Positions 22,769 through 31,442 of a stretch of 64,000 bases of DNA are shown in pieces; the stretch's first letter is position 1; the number at the start of each line of letters is the position of its first letter. The position numbers and the translations under genes were made by a program. This stretch comes from Bog-532 sp963732345. GTDB taxonomy: Bacteria; Actinomycetota; Actinomycetes; Streptosporangiales; Streptosporangiaceae. The notes under the pieces were generated by a model, which was not told the origin of the DNA, searched no databases, and saw nothing but the letters and a program-made list of their open reading frames with translations. The stretch spans positions 186,001-250,000 of the forward strand of contig CAVSZI010000018.1 of the NCBI GenBank assembly GCA_963732345.1. Direction: 5' to 3'.

Positions 22769-24099
22769 CAGATCACCCCGAAGTGCCGGGCCGCCTGCAC
22801 GCCGGAGCGGCAGCCATCTTCATGGAATCCCCACCCGTGGTAGGCGCCGGCGTAGACGGTCCGGCCGGTGGCCAGGCTGCTCAGCCGTGACTGGGCGCGG
22901 ACCGCTTCCGGGGTATAGATCGGGTGCTCGTAGTCCATCGTCGCCACGATGGACTCCGGGTCGAGGCGCTCGCGGTCGTTGAGCGTGACGAGGAAGTCCT
23001 GGTCGCCGGCGAGTCCCTGGAGCCGGTTCATCCAGTACGTCACGACGGCGGGCTGGCCAGGCCGGCCGCACGACGTCATCCGGTAGTTCCAGCAGGCCCG
23101 GGCCTGGGCAGCGTCCGGAAGGACCGAGTTGTCGGTGTGCAGCACAGTGACGTTTCGCGAGTAGCCAAACGCTTTGAGGGTGGTGACCTCCTCATCGCTC
23201 GGGTCCGTGAGCAGGTCCAGGGCCTGGTCAGCGTGAGTCGCGATGACGACACGGTCCACGAGGGAAACGTGACCGGCGACGTCACGAAGCTGCACGCCCC
23301 CCTCGCCGCGGGTGACGTCCGTGACGGCGTTGGCCGCACGGACGTCCGGCAGCAGCGCGGCGAGCCGGCCGACGTAGGTGCGGGACCCGCCGGCGACGGT
23401 GTACCACTGCGGGGAGCCGCCCACGCGCAGCATCCCGTGGTGTTCGAGGAACCTGAACAGGTACCGCGCCGGGTAGCGCAGTGACGTCTCGCGCCCCGCG
23501 GACCACACGCACGATACGACCGGCACAGCGTAGTGAGCGATGAAGTAGTCACTGAATCCCTCGCGCCGGAGGAACTCGCCGTAGGTGGTCAGATCGTTGT
23601 CAGCCGCCCGCGCAATGGCAGCGGCCCGCCGGTGGAATCGCCTGACCTGCAGCAGCATGCGGATGAACCGCGGGTCGAGCAGACGGCGCGGCTGGGCGAT
23701 TATCCCGCGCAGCCCGCGACCGCCGGCATATTCCAGCCCGCACTCCTCACACCGCACACTCATGCTCATCTCGGTGGGATGCACCTGGACGCCGAGCTCG
23801 CCGAAGAGCTTGCGCAGCCACGGGTAGGTCACGTCGTTGTGGACGATGAACCCGCTGTCGACGGCGTGCCGGCCGCCGTCCGTGCCGCGAACGTCGTGGG
23901 TATGGGCGTGACCGCCAAGCCGGTCCGCTGCCTCGAAGACAATGACCTGGTGGGTGCGGGAGAGGAGGTAAGCAGCGGTCAGGCCGGAGACTCCCGCCCC
24001 GATGATGGCAACCGAAGGCCGCCGGGCGCCTGTGGCCATGCCGTGCCGCTGGGCGGTCGCACCGATGGCGGGCGCCGGGGCGCTAGTGCTGGAATTCAT
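22765..24099 (-). CDS. FAD-dependent amine-oxidase-like oxidoreductase
   Basis: 444 residues. FAD site VAIIGAGVSGLTAAYLLS at about 29-46, then EAADRLGGHAHT (the GG doublet motif) and a C-terminal YAGAYHGWGFHEDG. ATG 24099 has GGAAG nine bases upstream. It leads the four-gene operon with tight overlaps. Homologues in such clusters are called NAD/FAD-binding or amine oxidase proteins, but probably desaturate or oxidise acyl chains. Expression is expected to be controlled by the divergent CarH-like repressor through the repeats at 24112-24175. Confidence 0.88.
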   Translation of the reverse strand: MNSSTSAPAPAIGATAQRHGMATGARRPSVAIIGAGVSGLTAAYLLSRTHQVIVFEAADRLGGHAHTHDVRGTDGGRHAVDSGFIVHNDVTYPWLRKLFGELGVQVHPTEMSMSVRCEECGLEYAGGRGLRGIIAQPRRLLDPRFIRMLLQVRRFHRRAAAIARAADNDLTTYGEFLRREGFSDYFIAHYAVPVVSCVWSAGRETSLRYPARYLFRFLEHHGMLRVGGSPQWYTVAGGSRTYVGRLAALLPDVRAANAVTDVTRGEGGVQLRDVAGHVSLVDRVVIATHADQALDLLTDPSDEEVTTLKAFGYSRNVTVLHTDNSVLPDAAQARACWNYRMTSCGRPGQPAVVTYWMNRLQGLAGDQDFLVTLNDRERLDPESIVATMDYEHPIYTPEAVRAQSRLSSLATGRTVYAGAYHGWGFHEDGCRSGVQAARHFGVIW

Positions 24100-24111
24100 T
24101 AAGTTAACTTC

Positions 24112-24175
24112 CGTCTAAAGTCTGTCTAAGACGAAAGTAGCCTGAAGGAGTAAAGTCTGTCAAATGTTTGTCTAG
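24112..24175 (-). promoter_or_regulatory. CarH/LitR-type operator: two pairs of 11-bp-spaced half-sites, with overlapping promoter
   Basis: Read on the minus strand: CTAGACA (24175-24169) and TTTGACA (24164-24158), 11 bp apart; then TTAGACA (24129-24123) and TTAGACG (24118-24112), also 11 bp apart. The T-n2-ACA half-site at 11-bp period is what CarH-type tetramers bind. TTGACA (24163-24158) is also a perfect -35, followed by 18 bp and TACTTT as -10 for the oxidase operon, so binding would block RNA polymerase. On the plus strand TAGATA at about 24172-24177 could be the -10 of the regulator, giving autoregulation. Confidence 0.65.
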
Positions 24176-24193
24176 ATACTGTAGAGTGTCACC

Positions 24194-25096
24194 ATGGACA
24201 CTCCCGATGGCTCGGCAGCGCTGCGGATCGGTGAGCTGAGCCGGCGCCTCGGCGTGAGCGACCACGTCCTGCGGGCGTGGGAGAGCCGCTACGGCCTCCT
24301 TCAGCCGGTGCGCTCAGCGGGCGGCTTCCGGTTGTACTCCGAGGCGGACGCGGCGCGGGTCCGCCGGATGCAGGCCCATCTTGCCCAGGGGCTGTCGGCC
24401 GCCGAGGCGGCCCGGGCGGTCCTGGGGGAGGAGGACGCCGCCGGCACCGGATCCGGCCGGGCCGCTGGGCCTGACCGTGCCCCGTCCACGGTGGGCGAGC
24501 TGTCCGCTGACCTCCGGCGGGCCCTCGACGCCTTCGACGAGCCAGCCGCACAGGCAGTCCTTGACCGGCTCATGTCTGACCTTTCCGTGACAACCGTGCT
24601 ACGGGACGTTGTACTGCCGTATCTCACCGAGCTTGGGGAGCGCTGGCGCCGGGGAACGGCCAGCGTCGCCCAGGAGCACTTCGCGAGCAACGTCATCCGC
24701 GGGCGGCTCGCTGGGCTGGCCCGTGGCTGGGGGGACGGGCACGGCCCGCGCGCCCTCCTCGCCTGCCCTGAGGGCGAACTCCACGACCTGGCGCTGATGG
24801 TCTTCGGCATTGTGCTCAACCGCAAGGGGTGGCGGATCGACTATCTCGGGATGAGCACCCCGGCCGAGGAGCTGACCCGGACCGCCGACGCGAGGCACCC
24901 GGACCTCGTCGTGCTGGCCGCGACCCTGCCGGAGAACCTCGAGGGCCCCGCGGAGCAGCTCGCCGCGCTCGCTCAGCGCGCTCCGCTCGTCCTGGCCGGA
25001 GCCGGCGCCACGCCGGAACTGGCCGCCGTGGTCGGGGCCGAAATGCTGACTGGCGACCCGGTCACCGCGGCGCAGAATGTGGGGTGGCCGCAGTGA
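24194..25096 (+). CDS. litR: CarH/LitR-type B12-dependent photoreceptor repressor (MerR family)
   Basis: 300 residues. N-terminal MerR winged helix (LRIGELSRRLGVSDHVLRAWESRYGLL, about 10-75). The four-helix cap has W151 and E161-H162, an exact W-x9-EH motif that shields the upper axial face of adenosylcobalamin. The B12 fold has ELH at 195-197, supplying the lower axial histidine H197. These residues mark the light-sensing subgroup: in the dark an AdoCbl-bound tetramer represses, and light breaks the Co-C bond and releases DNA. The divergent lipid operon and the 11-bp repeats are the natural target. Normal family length. Confidence 0.88.
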   Translation: MDTPDGSAALRIGELSRRLGVSDHVLRAWESRYGLLQPVRSAGGFRLYSEADAARVRRMQAHLAQGLSAAEAARAVLGEEDAAGTGSGRAAGPDRAPSTVGELSADLRRALDAFDEPAAQAVLDRLMSDLSVTTVLRDVVLPYLTELGERWRRGTASVAQEHFASNVIRGRLAGLARGWGDGHGPRALLACPEGELHDLALMVFGIVLNRKGWRIDYLGMSTPAEELTRTADARHPDLVVLAATLPENLEGPAEQLAALAQRAPLVLAGAGATPELAAVVGAEMLTGDPVTAAQNVGWPQ

Positions 25097-25100
25097 GGGC

Positions 25101-25148
25101 CCGGCCCACAGGCCGCTTGCCCGCCGCCTGCGCCGCTGGCCTGGGGTG
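25101..25148 (+). repeat. Degenerate copy of the rnpB 3' end
   Basis: Starting a few bases after the photoreceptor gene's stop, 48 bp match 18021-18068 (rnpB terminal helix strand plus following hairpin) at about 40 positions with one gap. CCGGCC-ACAGGCCG, TGCCCGCC and TGCGCCGCTG are shared. The hairpin itself is broken in this copy. Confidence 0.55.
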
Positions 25149-25208
25149 TGACGGTGCGTTGCGGGCCATCCGGGCGGCGCGCAGGCGTTCGGACTTCTCG
25201 ATCCAGCC

Positions 25209-25460
25209 TCAGGTGGCGGCGCGTGCCACCAGGGCGGTACGCGCGGCGTGCGGCGTGACATAGTGCTTGGGGTCCCGCTCCAGGCATCGCTCATGGCTGA
25301 GTGCTTCGCAGGAGGGGCAGGCGACGCGGAGGGCGGGATCGGCGTGAGCCAGCTGGTCGGCGCTTCCCCAGTCGGCGAGCACGCGGTTGATAGCGATTTC
25401 CGATTGGGTCGCGGAAGACATTCTTCGTGACGGAGCTGCCCTAAAAGGCATCGCTTTCAT
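25209..25460 (-). CDS. Small zinc-finger protein, phage/mobile-element type
   Basis: 83 residues from ATG 25460 (ATG 25421 is possible). The C-terminal half DPALRVACPSCEALSHERC, then HYVTPHAARTALV, is the short CPxC-n-C-n-PHAAR zinc finger found on many actinophage and integrative-element proteins. The N-terminal half is unremarkable. It lies alone between the rnpB-end copy and the acyl-CoA ligase. The stretch 25461-25686 is non-coding and AT-richer than average near 25480-25550. Confidence 0.6.
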   Translation of the reverse strand: MKAMPFRAAPSRRMSSATQSEIAINRVLADWGSADQLAHADPALRVACPSCEALSHERCLERDPKHYVTPHAARTALVARAAT

Positions 25461-25686
25461 CCCATTCCAAGTTGTCCTTTCACGCTATCACGTCGTGCCG
25501 AATTAACCACCATTTAGGAAAAAATCGAATACTTGAGCGGATAATCCGGCTTGTCATCATAGGCGGCAGAATCCAGGCCCGTGAGCCGGCCTGGCCGTGC
25601 ACGCCCCCGACGGCCGAGGGCACGGGCGGGCCGGACCGCGCGCCCTGGCCCGGCCCAGCAGCCGTGCCGTCCGTGAAGGCCCGCAG

Positions 25687-27321
25687 CTAGCCGTGGACGC
25701 GGTTCGCGTGCCCCGCCCATTCGGGGTCGCGGAGCATGAACTTCTGGATTTTTCCCGTCGGGGTCTTCGGCAGCTGCACCGTGATGTCGATATCGCGGGG
25801 CGCCTTGTAGCGGGCGATCTTCGTCCGCACGTGGGCCATCAGCTCTTCCGGGGTGGCGCTGGCATCGGGGCGCAGCACGACGAACGCCTTGGGGCGCTCG
25901 CCCCATTTGTCGTCGGGCACCCCCACGACCGCCACCTCAAGAACGCTTGGGTGGCTCATGAGCGCTTGCTCCACCTCGATCGTCGAGATGTTCTCCCCGC
26001 CGGAGATGACGACGTCCTTGGCCCGGTCGCGAAGTTCGATGTACCCGTCCGGGTGCATGACGCCGAGGTCCCCGCTGTGGAACCAGCCACCGCCGAACGC
26101 CTCGGCGGTAGCGTCCGGGTCGAGGTAGTAGCCGGCCATGACGGTGTTGCCGCGCATGACGATCTCGCCCATGGTGGCACCGTCGGCCGGGACGTCAGCC
26201 ATCGAGTCATCCACGATCCGCAGGCCCTCGGCCGGGATCATGCGGACGCCCTGCCGGGCCTGGAGCACGCCGCGCTGGTCGGCGGTCAGGTCGGCCCACT
26301 CCGGCCGGTACTGGCAGAAGGAGATCGGCCCGTAGGTCTCGGTCAGCCCGTAGACGTGCACGATTGTGAACCCCATGCGCTCCATGTGCGCGAGCGTCGT
26401 GGGACTGGGCGGCGCACCGGCCGTGGTGATCAGAACCGGCTGGGGCAGTGACCCGGCCTCGCTCGCGTTCAGGATGGTGGTCACGACCGTCGGCGCCGCG
26501 TTGAGGTGGCTGACGCCGTGCTCGCGCAGCTGCGCCCAGATCACATCGCCACGCACCTCGCGCAGGCACACGTGCGTGCCGCCGATGGCGGTGATGGCCC
26601 AGGGAGTGCACCAGCCGTTGCAGTGGAACATGGGCAGTGTCCACAGGTAAACGCTGTTCTCGTCGTGCCTGGAGTGGATGATCTGGGCGAACGAGTTCAG
26701 GTAGGCGCCGCGGTGGGTGTAGACCGCGCCCTTCGGCTGGCCGGTGGTACCGGACGTGTAATCGATCGCAATAGGCGTCAGCTCGTCCGCGACCGCCCAG
26801 GGAAGCGGGTCCCCCGAGGCAAGGGCCAGAAAGTCCGGATAGCTCACCAGCCGGGGGTCAGCGCCCAGATCGGCGCCCGCGCTCTCGTTCCCGGGCTCGA
26901 TCTCGGCATCTTCGGCTACCACCAGCCGAAGCACCGTGTCCAGGTCCTTCGCGGCCGCCACGGCCGTGGGCAGCATTGCAGCGTCGGCGACCAGGAGCTT
27001 CGCGCCCGAATGGCGCAAGATGTACGACATCTCCTCGGCGACCAGCCGGGTGTTCATCGCCACCAGCACTCCGCCCGCCAGTGGCACCGCGAAGTGGGCG
27101 ATGAGCAACTCGGGCAGGTTGGGCATCAGGTAGGCGACCCGGTCGCCGGGTTCGACGCCGGCGGCTCGCAGCGCGCGGGCCGCCTGAGAGACCTCGGCCG
27201 CCAGCTCGGAGTAGGTAAGGCGACGGCGGCCATAGATCACGGCGGTCTTCTCCGGCCACACCTGCGCGGACCTTTCCAGGAACGACAGGGGCGTCAGGGC
27301 CGTGTACGAAACAGAGTCCAT
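25687..27321 (-). CDS. AMP-binding acyl-CoA synthetase (fatty-acyl-CoA ligase)
   Basis: 544 residues from ATG 27321, where the family start TPLSFLERSAQVWPEKTAV follows soon after; ATG 27348 is nine codons upstream. P-loop-like YTSGTTGQPKGA, acyl-site VYGLTETYGP, the adenylation motif WFHSGDLGVMHPDGYIELRDRAKD and the C-terminal lysine in PKTPTGKIQKFMLRD are intact. It activates a carboxylic acid as an acyl-adenylate and then a CoA thioester. Medium-chain or aromatic specificity cannot be read. Single gene; upstream gap 27322-27498 has no clear promoter. Confidence 0.9.
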   Translation of the reverse strand: MDSVSYTALTPLSFLERSAQVWPEKTAVIYGRRRLTYSELAAEVSQAARALRAAGVEPGDRVAYLMPNLPELLIAHFAVPLAGGVLVAMNTRLVAEEMSYILRHSGAKLLVADAAMLPTAVAAAKDLDTVLRLVVAEDAEIEPGNESAGADLGADPRLVSYPDFLALASGDPLPWAVADELTPIAIDYTSGTTGQPKGAVYTHRGAYLNSFAQIIHSRHDENSVYLWTLPMFHCNGWCTPWAITAIGGTHVCLREVRGDVIWAQLREHGVSHLNAAPTVVTTILNASEAGSLPQPVLITTAGAPPSPTTLAHMERMGFTIVHVYGLTETYGPISFCQYRPEWADLTADQRGVLQARQGVRMIPAEGLRIVDDSMADVPADGATMGEIVMRGNTVMAGYYLDPDATAEAFGGGWFHSGDLGVMHPDGYIELRDRAKDVVISGGENISTIEVEQALMSHPSVLEVAVVGVPDDKWGERPKAFVVLRPDASATPEELMAHVRTKIARYKAPRDIDITVQLPKTPTGKIQKFMLRDPEWAGHANRVHG

Positions 27322-27498
27322 AGCGATCACCGCTCTTTCATTTGCCATGTGAGGCGGCGCGCTGCGTGCCGGGCGCCTGCCCTCTCACCAGGTACACCAG
27401 CTCAGAACGCTTTCCCGGTAGCCGATAGGGGAGAAGGTCCCTGCCCCGGACGGCACTACGACCACGATGTGCCCCACCTGGGGAGCAGGGCAGGCCGG

Positions 27499-30177
27499 TT
27501 AGCGCAGCCGGCGGAGGTGAGCGTCAGCGAGCTCGGCGGCCTGAAGTCGGATCCGGGCATCGACGGCCTGCGCGCCGTCCGGGCGGGCGAAAACCGGGCT
27601 CAGCTCGAGCTCGGCGATCTGCGGCAGGTCGTCGGCCATCCGGGAGACGCGCAGCAGCAGGTCCCGCAGCGCGGTGAGATCGGCGCCGGGCGCGCCGGGG
27701 CGCCCGAGCAGGAGCGGGGCGGCGCGTATGGAGCGGATCAGCTCGTCGGCATCGGAGTCGGTGAGCGGAGCGAGCCGCGCGGCGCGGTCAGCCAGCGCAT
27801 CGGCGGCCGCACCGCCGATCCCGAACAGCACCAGCGGGCCGACTGCCTGGTCCTGCAGCACGCTGATCATCACCTCGACGCCGCCCGTGACCATCGGCTT
27901 GACGATGACACCGGCCAGCCGGTGGCCGAAGGCCTCCTTCAGCGAGCGGAACCCGCGCCGGACCTCGTCCGCGCCGTGCAGATCGATCAGCAGGGCGCCG
28001 GCGCCACGCGCGCGCACCAGGCCGGGCACGTCCGCCCGGAGCGCGACCGGGCCCCCGAACCGGGCCGCCGCCGCGATGGCGGCGTCCTCGGTGACGACCC
28101 CTATGCTGTCGGCCAGCGGCACCCCGTAGCAGCCGAGGAGTTCCACGGTGGGGTCCAGCGGCAGCCAGCCACCGGCCGGCCTGCCGGCCAGAAATTCCGC
28201 GACGAGTTCCCTCGCCCGGTCCTGCCGCAGGCCGTCGAGGTCGGGCACGTCTCCCGGCGGGATCGCCCGCCAGATGCCGTAGCGGGCGGCGTAGCTGAGG
28301 GCGCGGGCGGCGGACTCGCAGTAGGCGTAGGCCGGAACGGCGGGGGAGTCCCCGCCCGGGCGCCGGAGCAGCCGGACCACTTCCACCTGGTCCAGCACCG
28401 CGGCCGCGATCGGCACGGGCAGCCGCGCGGCGGGCACCTCGGGCACCGGGTCGCCGGCCGCGCTCGCGGTCGTCAGCGCCAGCACCGCGTCGACGCCGGG
28501 GTCGGCCCCTACCAGTTCCAGGCAGCGGCGGAAGGCGCCCGGGCCGATCAGCAGGGTGGTATCGACCGGCCCGGTCACCGTGGCGTCGCGGGGCAGCAGG
28601 TCCCGCAGCGCCCGCTGGGTGTCCCCGGCCAGCCGGGCGACCCGCAGGCCCGCGTCGCCGCACGCGTCGGCGGCGAGCACCGCGGCGCCGCGGGTGTTGG
28701 ACACCACGGCGACCCTGAGCCCGCCGGGCACCGGCTGCGCGGCCAGCAGGACCGCGGTATCCAGCATCTCGCCGAGGTTCGCGGTGGCGATCACCCCGGC
28801 CTGCTCGAACAGGGCCTGCCGGGTGAGCAGGGGGGTAGCCGCCGTGGCGCGAGCCCCGGCCAGGCGCCGGCCCGTGATGGACCGGCCCACCCTCACGGTC
28901 AGGACCGGCACGCTGCGGCCGACCCGGCGGGCCACGCGGGCGAACTTGGGCGGGTTCGCGATCGACTCCAGATACAGCAGGGCCAGCTTGGTCGCCGGAT
29001 CGGACTCCCACCACAGCAGCATGTCGGTGCCGGCCACGTCGTCCTTGTCGCCGAGCGAGACGAGGGAGGAGATCCCGACGCCGATCCGCGACAGGTGCTC
29101 GGCCAAGGCGAAGCCGGCGCCACCGGTCGACTGCAGCGCCAGGCCCGCGCTTCCCGGCCTGGCAGGGCGGGCCGCGAACGTCGCATCGAGGCCGGCACTG
29201 GTGTCGGCCACCCCGAAACTGGCCGGCCCGACCATCCGCATGCCGTGGCGGCGGCAGATGCTCAGCAACTCCGCGCGGCCCGCGCCGCTGAGTCCCGCCG
29301 CGAGCACCACCAGCGCCTTGACCCCCCGTTGCCCGCATTCTTCGGCGATACCGACCACGGCCGCCGCCGGTGTGGCGATGACCGCCAGGTCGACTTCCTC
29401 GGGCAGAGCGGCCGCCGACGGGACGCAGGGCACGCCCTCCAGTTCGGTCACGGCCGGGTGGACCGCGTACACCGGGCCGGAGAAGCCGCCGGTCACGATG
29501 TTGTGCAGGATGGCCCGCCCGACCGAGCCGGGCCGGCGGCCTGCGCCGATGATCGCGACCGAGGCCGGGGTCAGCACGTGCCGCAGGCTCGCCAGGCCGG
29601 CTGACCGCTCCCGCGCGGCCACCGCGTCACGGTAGCCGCCGAGGGCGAGGTTGGCCTCGCCGGTGGGCAGCGGGAAGGTGAGGTCGTACACGCCGTCGGC
29701 CAGGGCGCGGTGCGCCAGCAGCCCGGCGTCGGCGAACACTCGCAGCATGGGGGCGTTCTCGCTCAGCGTCTCCGCGGTGAAGGCGTGCAGGCCCCGGCTG
29801 CGCGCGAGCGAGATCAGGTGCTCCAGCAGGAGCATGCCGACACCGCGGTTGTGCATGTGATCGGCGACCGTGAAGGCGACCTCGGCCGACCGGGACGGGA
29901 GATCGGCGCACTCGTAACTGCCGCAGCCGATCGGCTCGCCGTCCAGCAGGGCGAGCAGCGCGGCGTGGTCCGGCGCGGGCGGACGGCAGATCCGGCGCGC
30001 CTCCCGCTCGGCCGCACGCGGGCTCATGCTGAAGAAGCGCAGGTAGAGACTGTCCGGGGACAGCTTCTCGTGCATGTCCCGCACCGCGTCGAAGTCGTCA
30101 GGCCGGGCGGCCCGGATCTCGATCGTGGTGCCATCGGTCAGCAGGGCGTACACGGTGGGCTCGATGTCCGTGCTCAC
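27499..30177 (-). CDS. GNAT acetyltransferase fused to NDP-forming acyl-CoA synthetase-like domains (Pat/Pka type)
   Basis: 892 residues from GTG 30177. Residues about 1-170 are a GNAT domain (VADHMHNRGVGMLLLEHLI is the acetyl-CoA loop). The remainder has the CoA-binding, ligase and ATP-grasp domains of ADP-forming acetyl-CoA synthetases. The phosphorylated histidine expected in the SHTG loop is absent: the place reads ARATAATPLL. Loss of this His is typical of protein lysine acetyltransferases of the Pat/Pka class, where the large domain is a regulatory sensor. Expected to acetylate metabolic enzymes such as the AMP-forming ligases; an AMP-binding ligase is next door. The GNAT domain is at the N-terminus rather than the C-terminus. 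Confidence 0.85.
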   Translation of the reverse strand: MSTDIEPTVYALLTDGTTIEIRAARPDDFDAVRDMHEKLSPDSLYLRFFSMSPRAAEREARRICRPPAPDHAALLALLDGEPIGCGSYECADLPSRSAEVAFTVADHMHNRGVGMLLLEHLISLARSRGLHAFTAETLSENAPMLRVFADAGLLAHRALADGVYDLTFPLPTGEANLALGGYRDAVAARERSAGLASLRHVLTPASVAIIGAGRRPGSVGRAILHNIVTGGFSGPVYAVHPAVTELEGVPCVPSAAALPEEVDLAVIATPAAAVVGIAEECGQRGVKALVVLAAGLSGAGRAELLSICRRHGMRMVGPASFGVADTSAGLDATFAARPARPGSAGLALQSTGGAGFALAEHLSRIGVGISSLVSLGDKDDVAGTDMLLWWESDPATKLALLYLESIANPPKFARVARRVGRSVPVLTVRVGRSITGRRLAGARATAATPLLTRQALFEQAGVIATANLGEMLDTAVLLAAQPVPGGLRVAVVSNTRGAAVLAADACGDAGLRVARLAGDTQRALRDLLPRDATVTGPVDTTLLIGPGAFRRCLELVGADPGVDAVLALTTASAAGDPVPEVPAARLPVPIAAAVLDQVEVVRLLRRPGGDSPAVPAYAYCESAARALSYAARYGIWRAIPPGDVPDLDGLRQDRARELVAEFLAGRPAGGWLPLDPTVELLGCYGVPLADSIGVVTEDAAIAAAARFGGPVALRADVPGLVRARGAGALLIDLHGADEVRRGFRSLKEAFGHRLAGVIVKPMVTGGVEVMISVLQDQAVGPLVLFGIGGAAADALADRAARLAPLTDSDADELIRSIRAAPLLLGRPGAPGADLTALRDLLLRVSRMADDLPQIAELELSPVFARPDGAQAVDARIRLQAAELADAHLRRLR

Positions 30178-30435
30178 GTCGCCTCCCCGTTTCTGCGGCC
30201 GCCGGCGATGCCGAACTTACCCGCATGGCGGGCCATCGGCAGCCGGTCTACCGGGACCGGGCGGGCACAGGGGGAAGGGGAGCACAGAGGGAGCGGCGAG
30301 GAGAGCTAGGCGGACGGTGCAGCGCGGCGGATGGGGGCGAATGTGGGCGCGGGCTCTTCCGTAAGGAATTCCGTGGTGCTTTCCGAGTGGGCGCCGCTGG
30401 GCGATCACTGGCGTGGCCACCTGCGCGGCCCCAAC

Positions 30436-31188
30436 TCATCGCGAGGCGGCGAGCAGCTCGCTCACGGTCACGAAGGTGTATCCGGCGTCGGTCATGGCGC
30501 CCACCAGGCGGTCGAGTTGCCGCATGAGCGTGGCGTTCGGCTGGGGGCCGCCGTCGTGCGCGAGCACGATGCTGCCCGGGGAGGCCCGCCGCAAAGTCTC
30601 GTCGACGTCCGATTTCGGGCTGCCGCCGTTGACCCAGTTCGACCACAGCATGACCTCGTAGCGCAGGCTCGCGCATACGGCCAGCCCGACGCTGTCGATG
30701 CGGCCGTACGGCGGTCGGCACAACGTGGGCGCGTGGCCGGTCAGCTTGGTCAGGAGCTCGTGGGTGCGCTCCAGGCTGGCCCGGTCGAAGGCCTCGTCGT
30801 AGTGGGTCAGGTCGCTGTGGGCCCAGGTGTGGTTCGCCACTTCGTGACCCGCGTCCGTGGCCTGCGATACGGCGCCCGGGTCGGTCTGCGCCCGCATCCC
30901 GACCTGGAAGAACGTGGCCTGGGCGTTGTGCCGCCGCAAGATCCGGAGCACCTGCGGCGTCCATTGCCTCGTCGGGCCGTCATCGAAGGTGAGGGCGACG
31001 AGCCGGGTGGACGGTGCGGTGCGGAACGTGACCGTCGCGGCGTACGCGACGGGGCCGCCCGGGACGGCCGTTCGCGCCGTCGGGCTTTCGGCGGTGGCGG
31101 CAGGCTCGGTCAGCAGTCCAGCCGCGGTGCCGGCGGCACCGCCGGCGGCGAGCAGTCCCACTCTGGCGAGCAGCGTGCGGCGATTCAC
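30436..31188 (-). CDS. Exported polysaccharide deacetylase (NodB domain)
   Basis: 250 residues. Signal peptide MNRRTLLARVGLLAAGGAAG with a twin-arginine pair, ending near residue 33. NodB motifs: TFDDG at 67-71 (catalytic Asp and metal ligand), HTWAH at 120-124 (metal histidines), RPPYG, and a final LAHDGG. It removes N-acetyl groups from a cell-wall or surface polymer outside the membrane. The 30178-30435 gap upstream of the acetyltransferase holds nothing recognisable. Confidence 0.9.
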   Translation of the reverse strand: MNRRTLLARVGLLAAGGAAGTAAGLLTEPAATAESPTARTAVPGGPVAYAATVTFRTAPSTRLVALTFDDGPTRQWTPQVLRILRRHNAQATFFQVGMRAQTDPGAVSQATDAGHEVANHTWAHSDLTHYDEAFDRASLERTHELLTKLTGHAPTLCRPPYGRIDSVGLAVCASLRYEVMLWSNWVNGGSPKSDVDETLRRASPGSIVLAHDGGPQPNATLMRQLDRLVGAMTDAGYTFVTVSELLAASR

Positions 31189-31320
31189 TAGCTAAGTTTC
31201 AGGCAGTTTCCAGCCAATTTCAAAGCACGCATCGCCTTTTCCAGCGAAGAACGCATGAATCCTCCGCGGTCCCCGGTCGGGACCCGGCGTTCCCGCCGAG
31301 GCCCGGAAGGCCCGCCCAGA

Positions 31321-31440
31321 CCCCGCCTGAGCCCGCACGTCCACGCAGGGCCCCGCCTGGGGCCCCGCACGTCCACGCAGGGCCCCGCCTGGGCCCCGCA
31401 CGTCCAGGCAGAGGGCCCCGCCTGGGCCCCGCAGGTCCGC
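31321..31440 (+). repeat. Non-coding tandem repeat, about 30-bp unit, 3-4 copies
   Basis: Units of the form GGGCCCCGCCTGGGCC followed by CCGCACGTCCACGCA, with small length differences, from about 31321 to the stop region of the next minus-strand gene. They lie between two minus-strand genes and are rich in self-complementary GGGCCC, so they could fold strongly in the transcript. Confidence 0.75.
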
Positions 31441-31442
31441 GG

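Noticed and set aside
26506..29604. 1032-codon plus-strand frame opposite the acyl-CoA ligase and acetyltransferase
   Set aside because: Antisense of two genes with intact active-site motifs; His/Gln/Arg-rich and without any domain.
30217..30964. Minus-strand frame 30248-30964 near the deacetylase
   Set aside because: Out of phase with the deacetylase, Arg/Pro-rich, and no start signal or homology.
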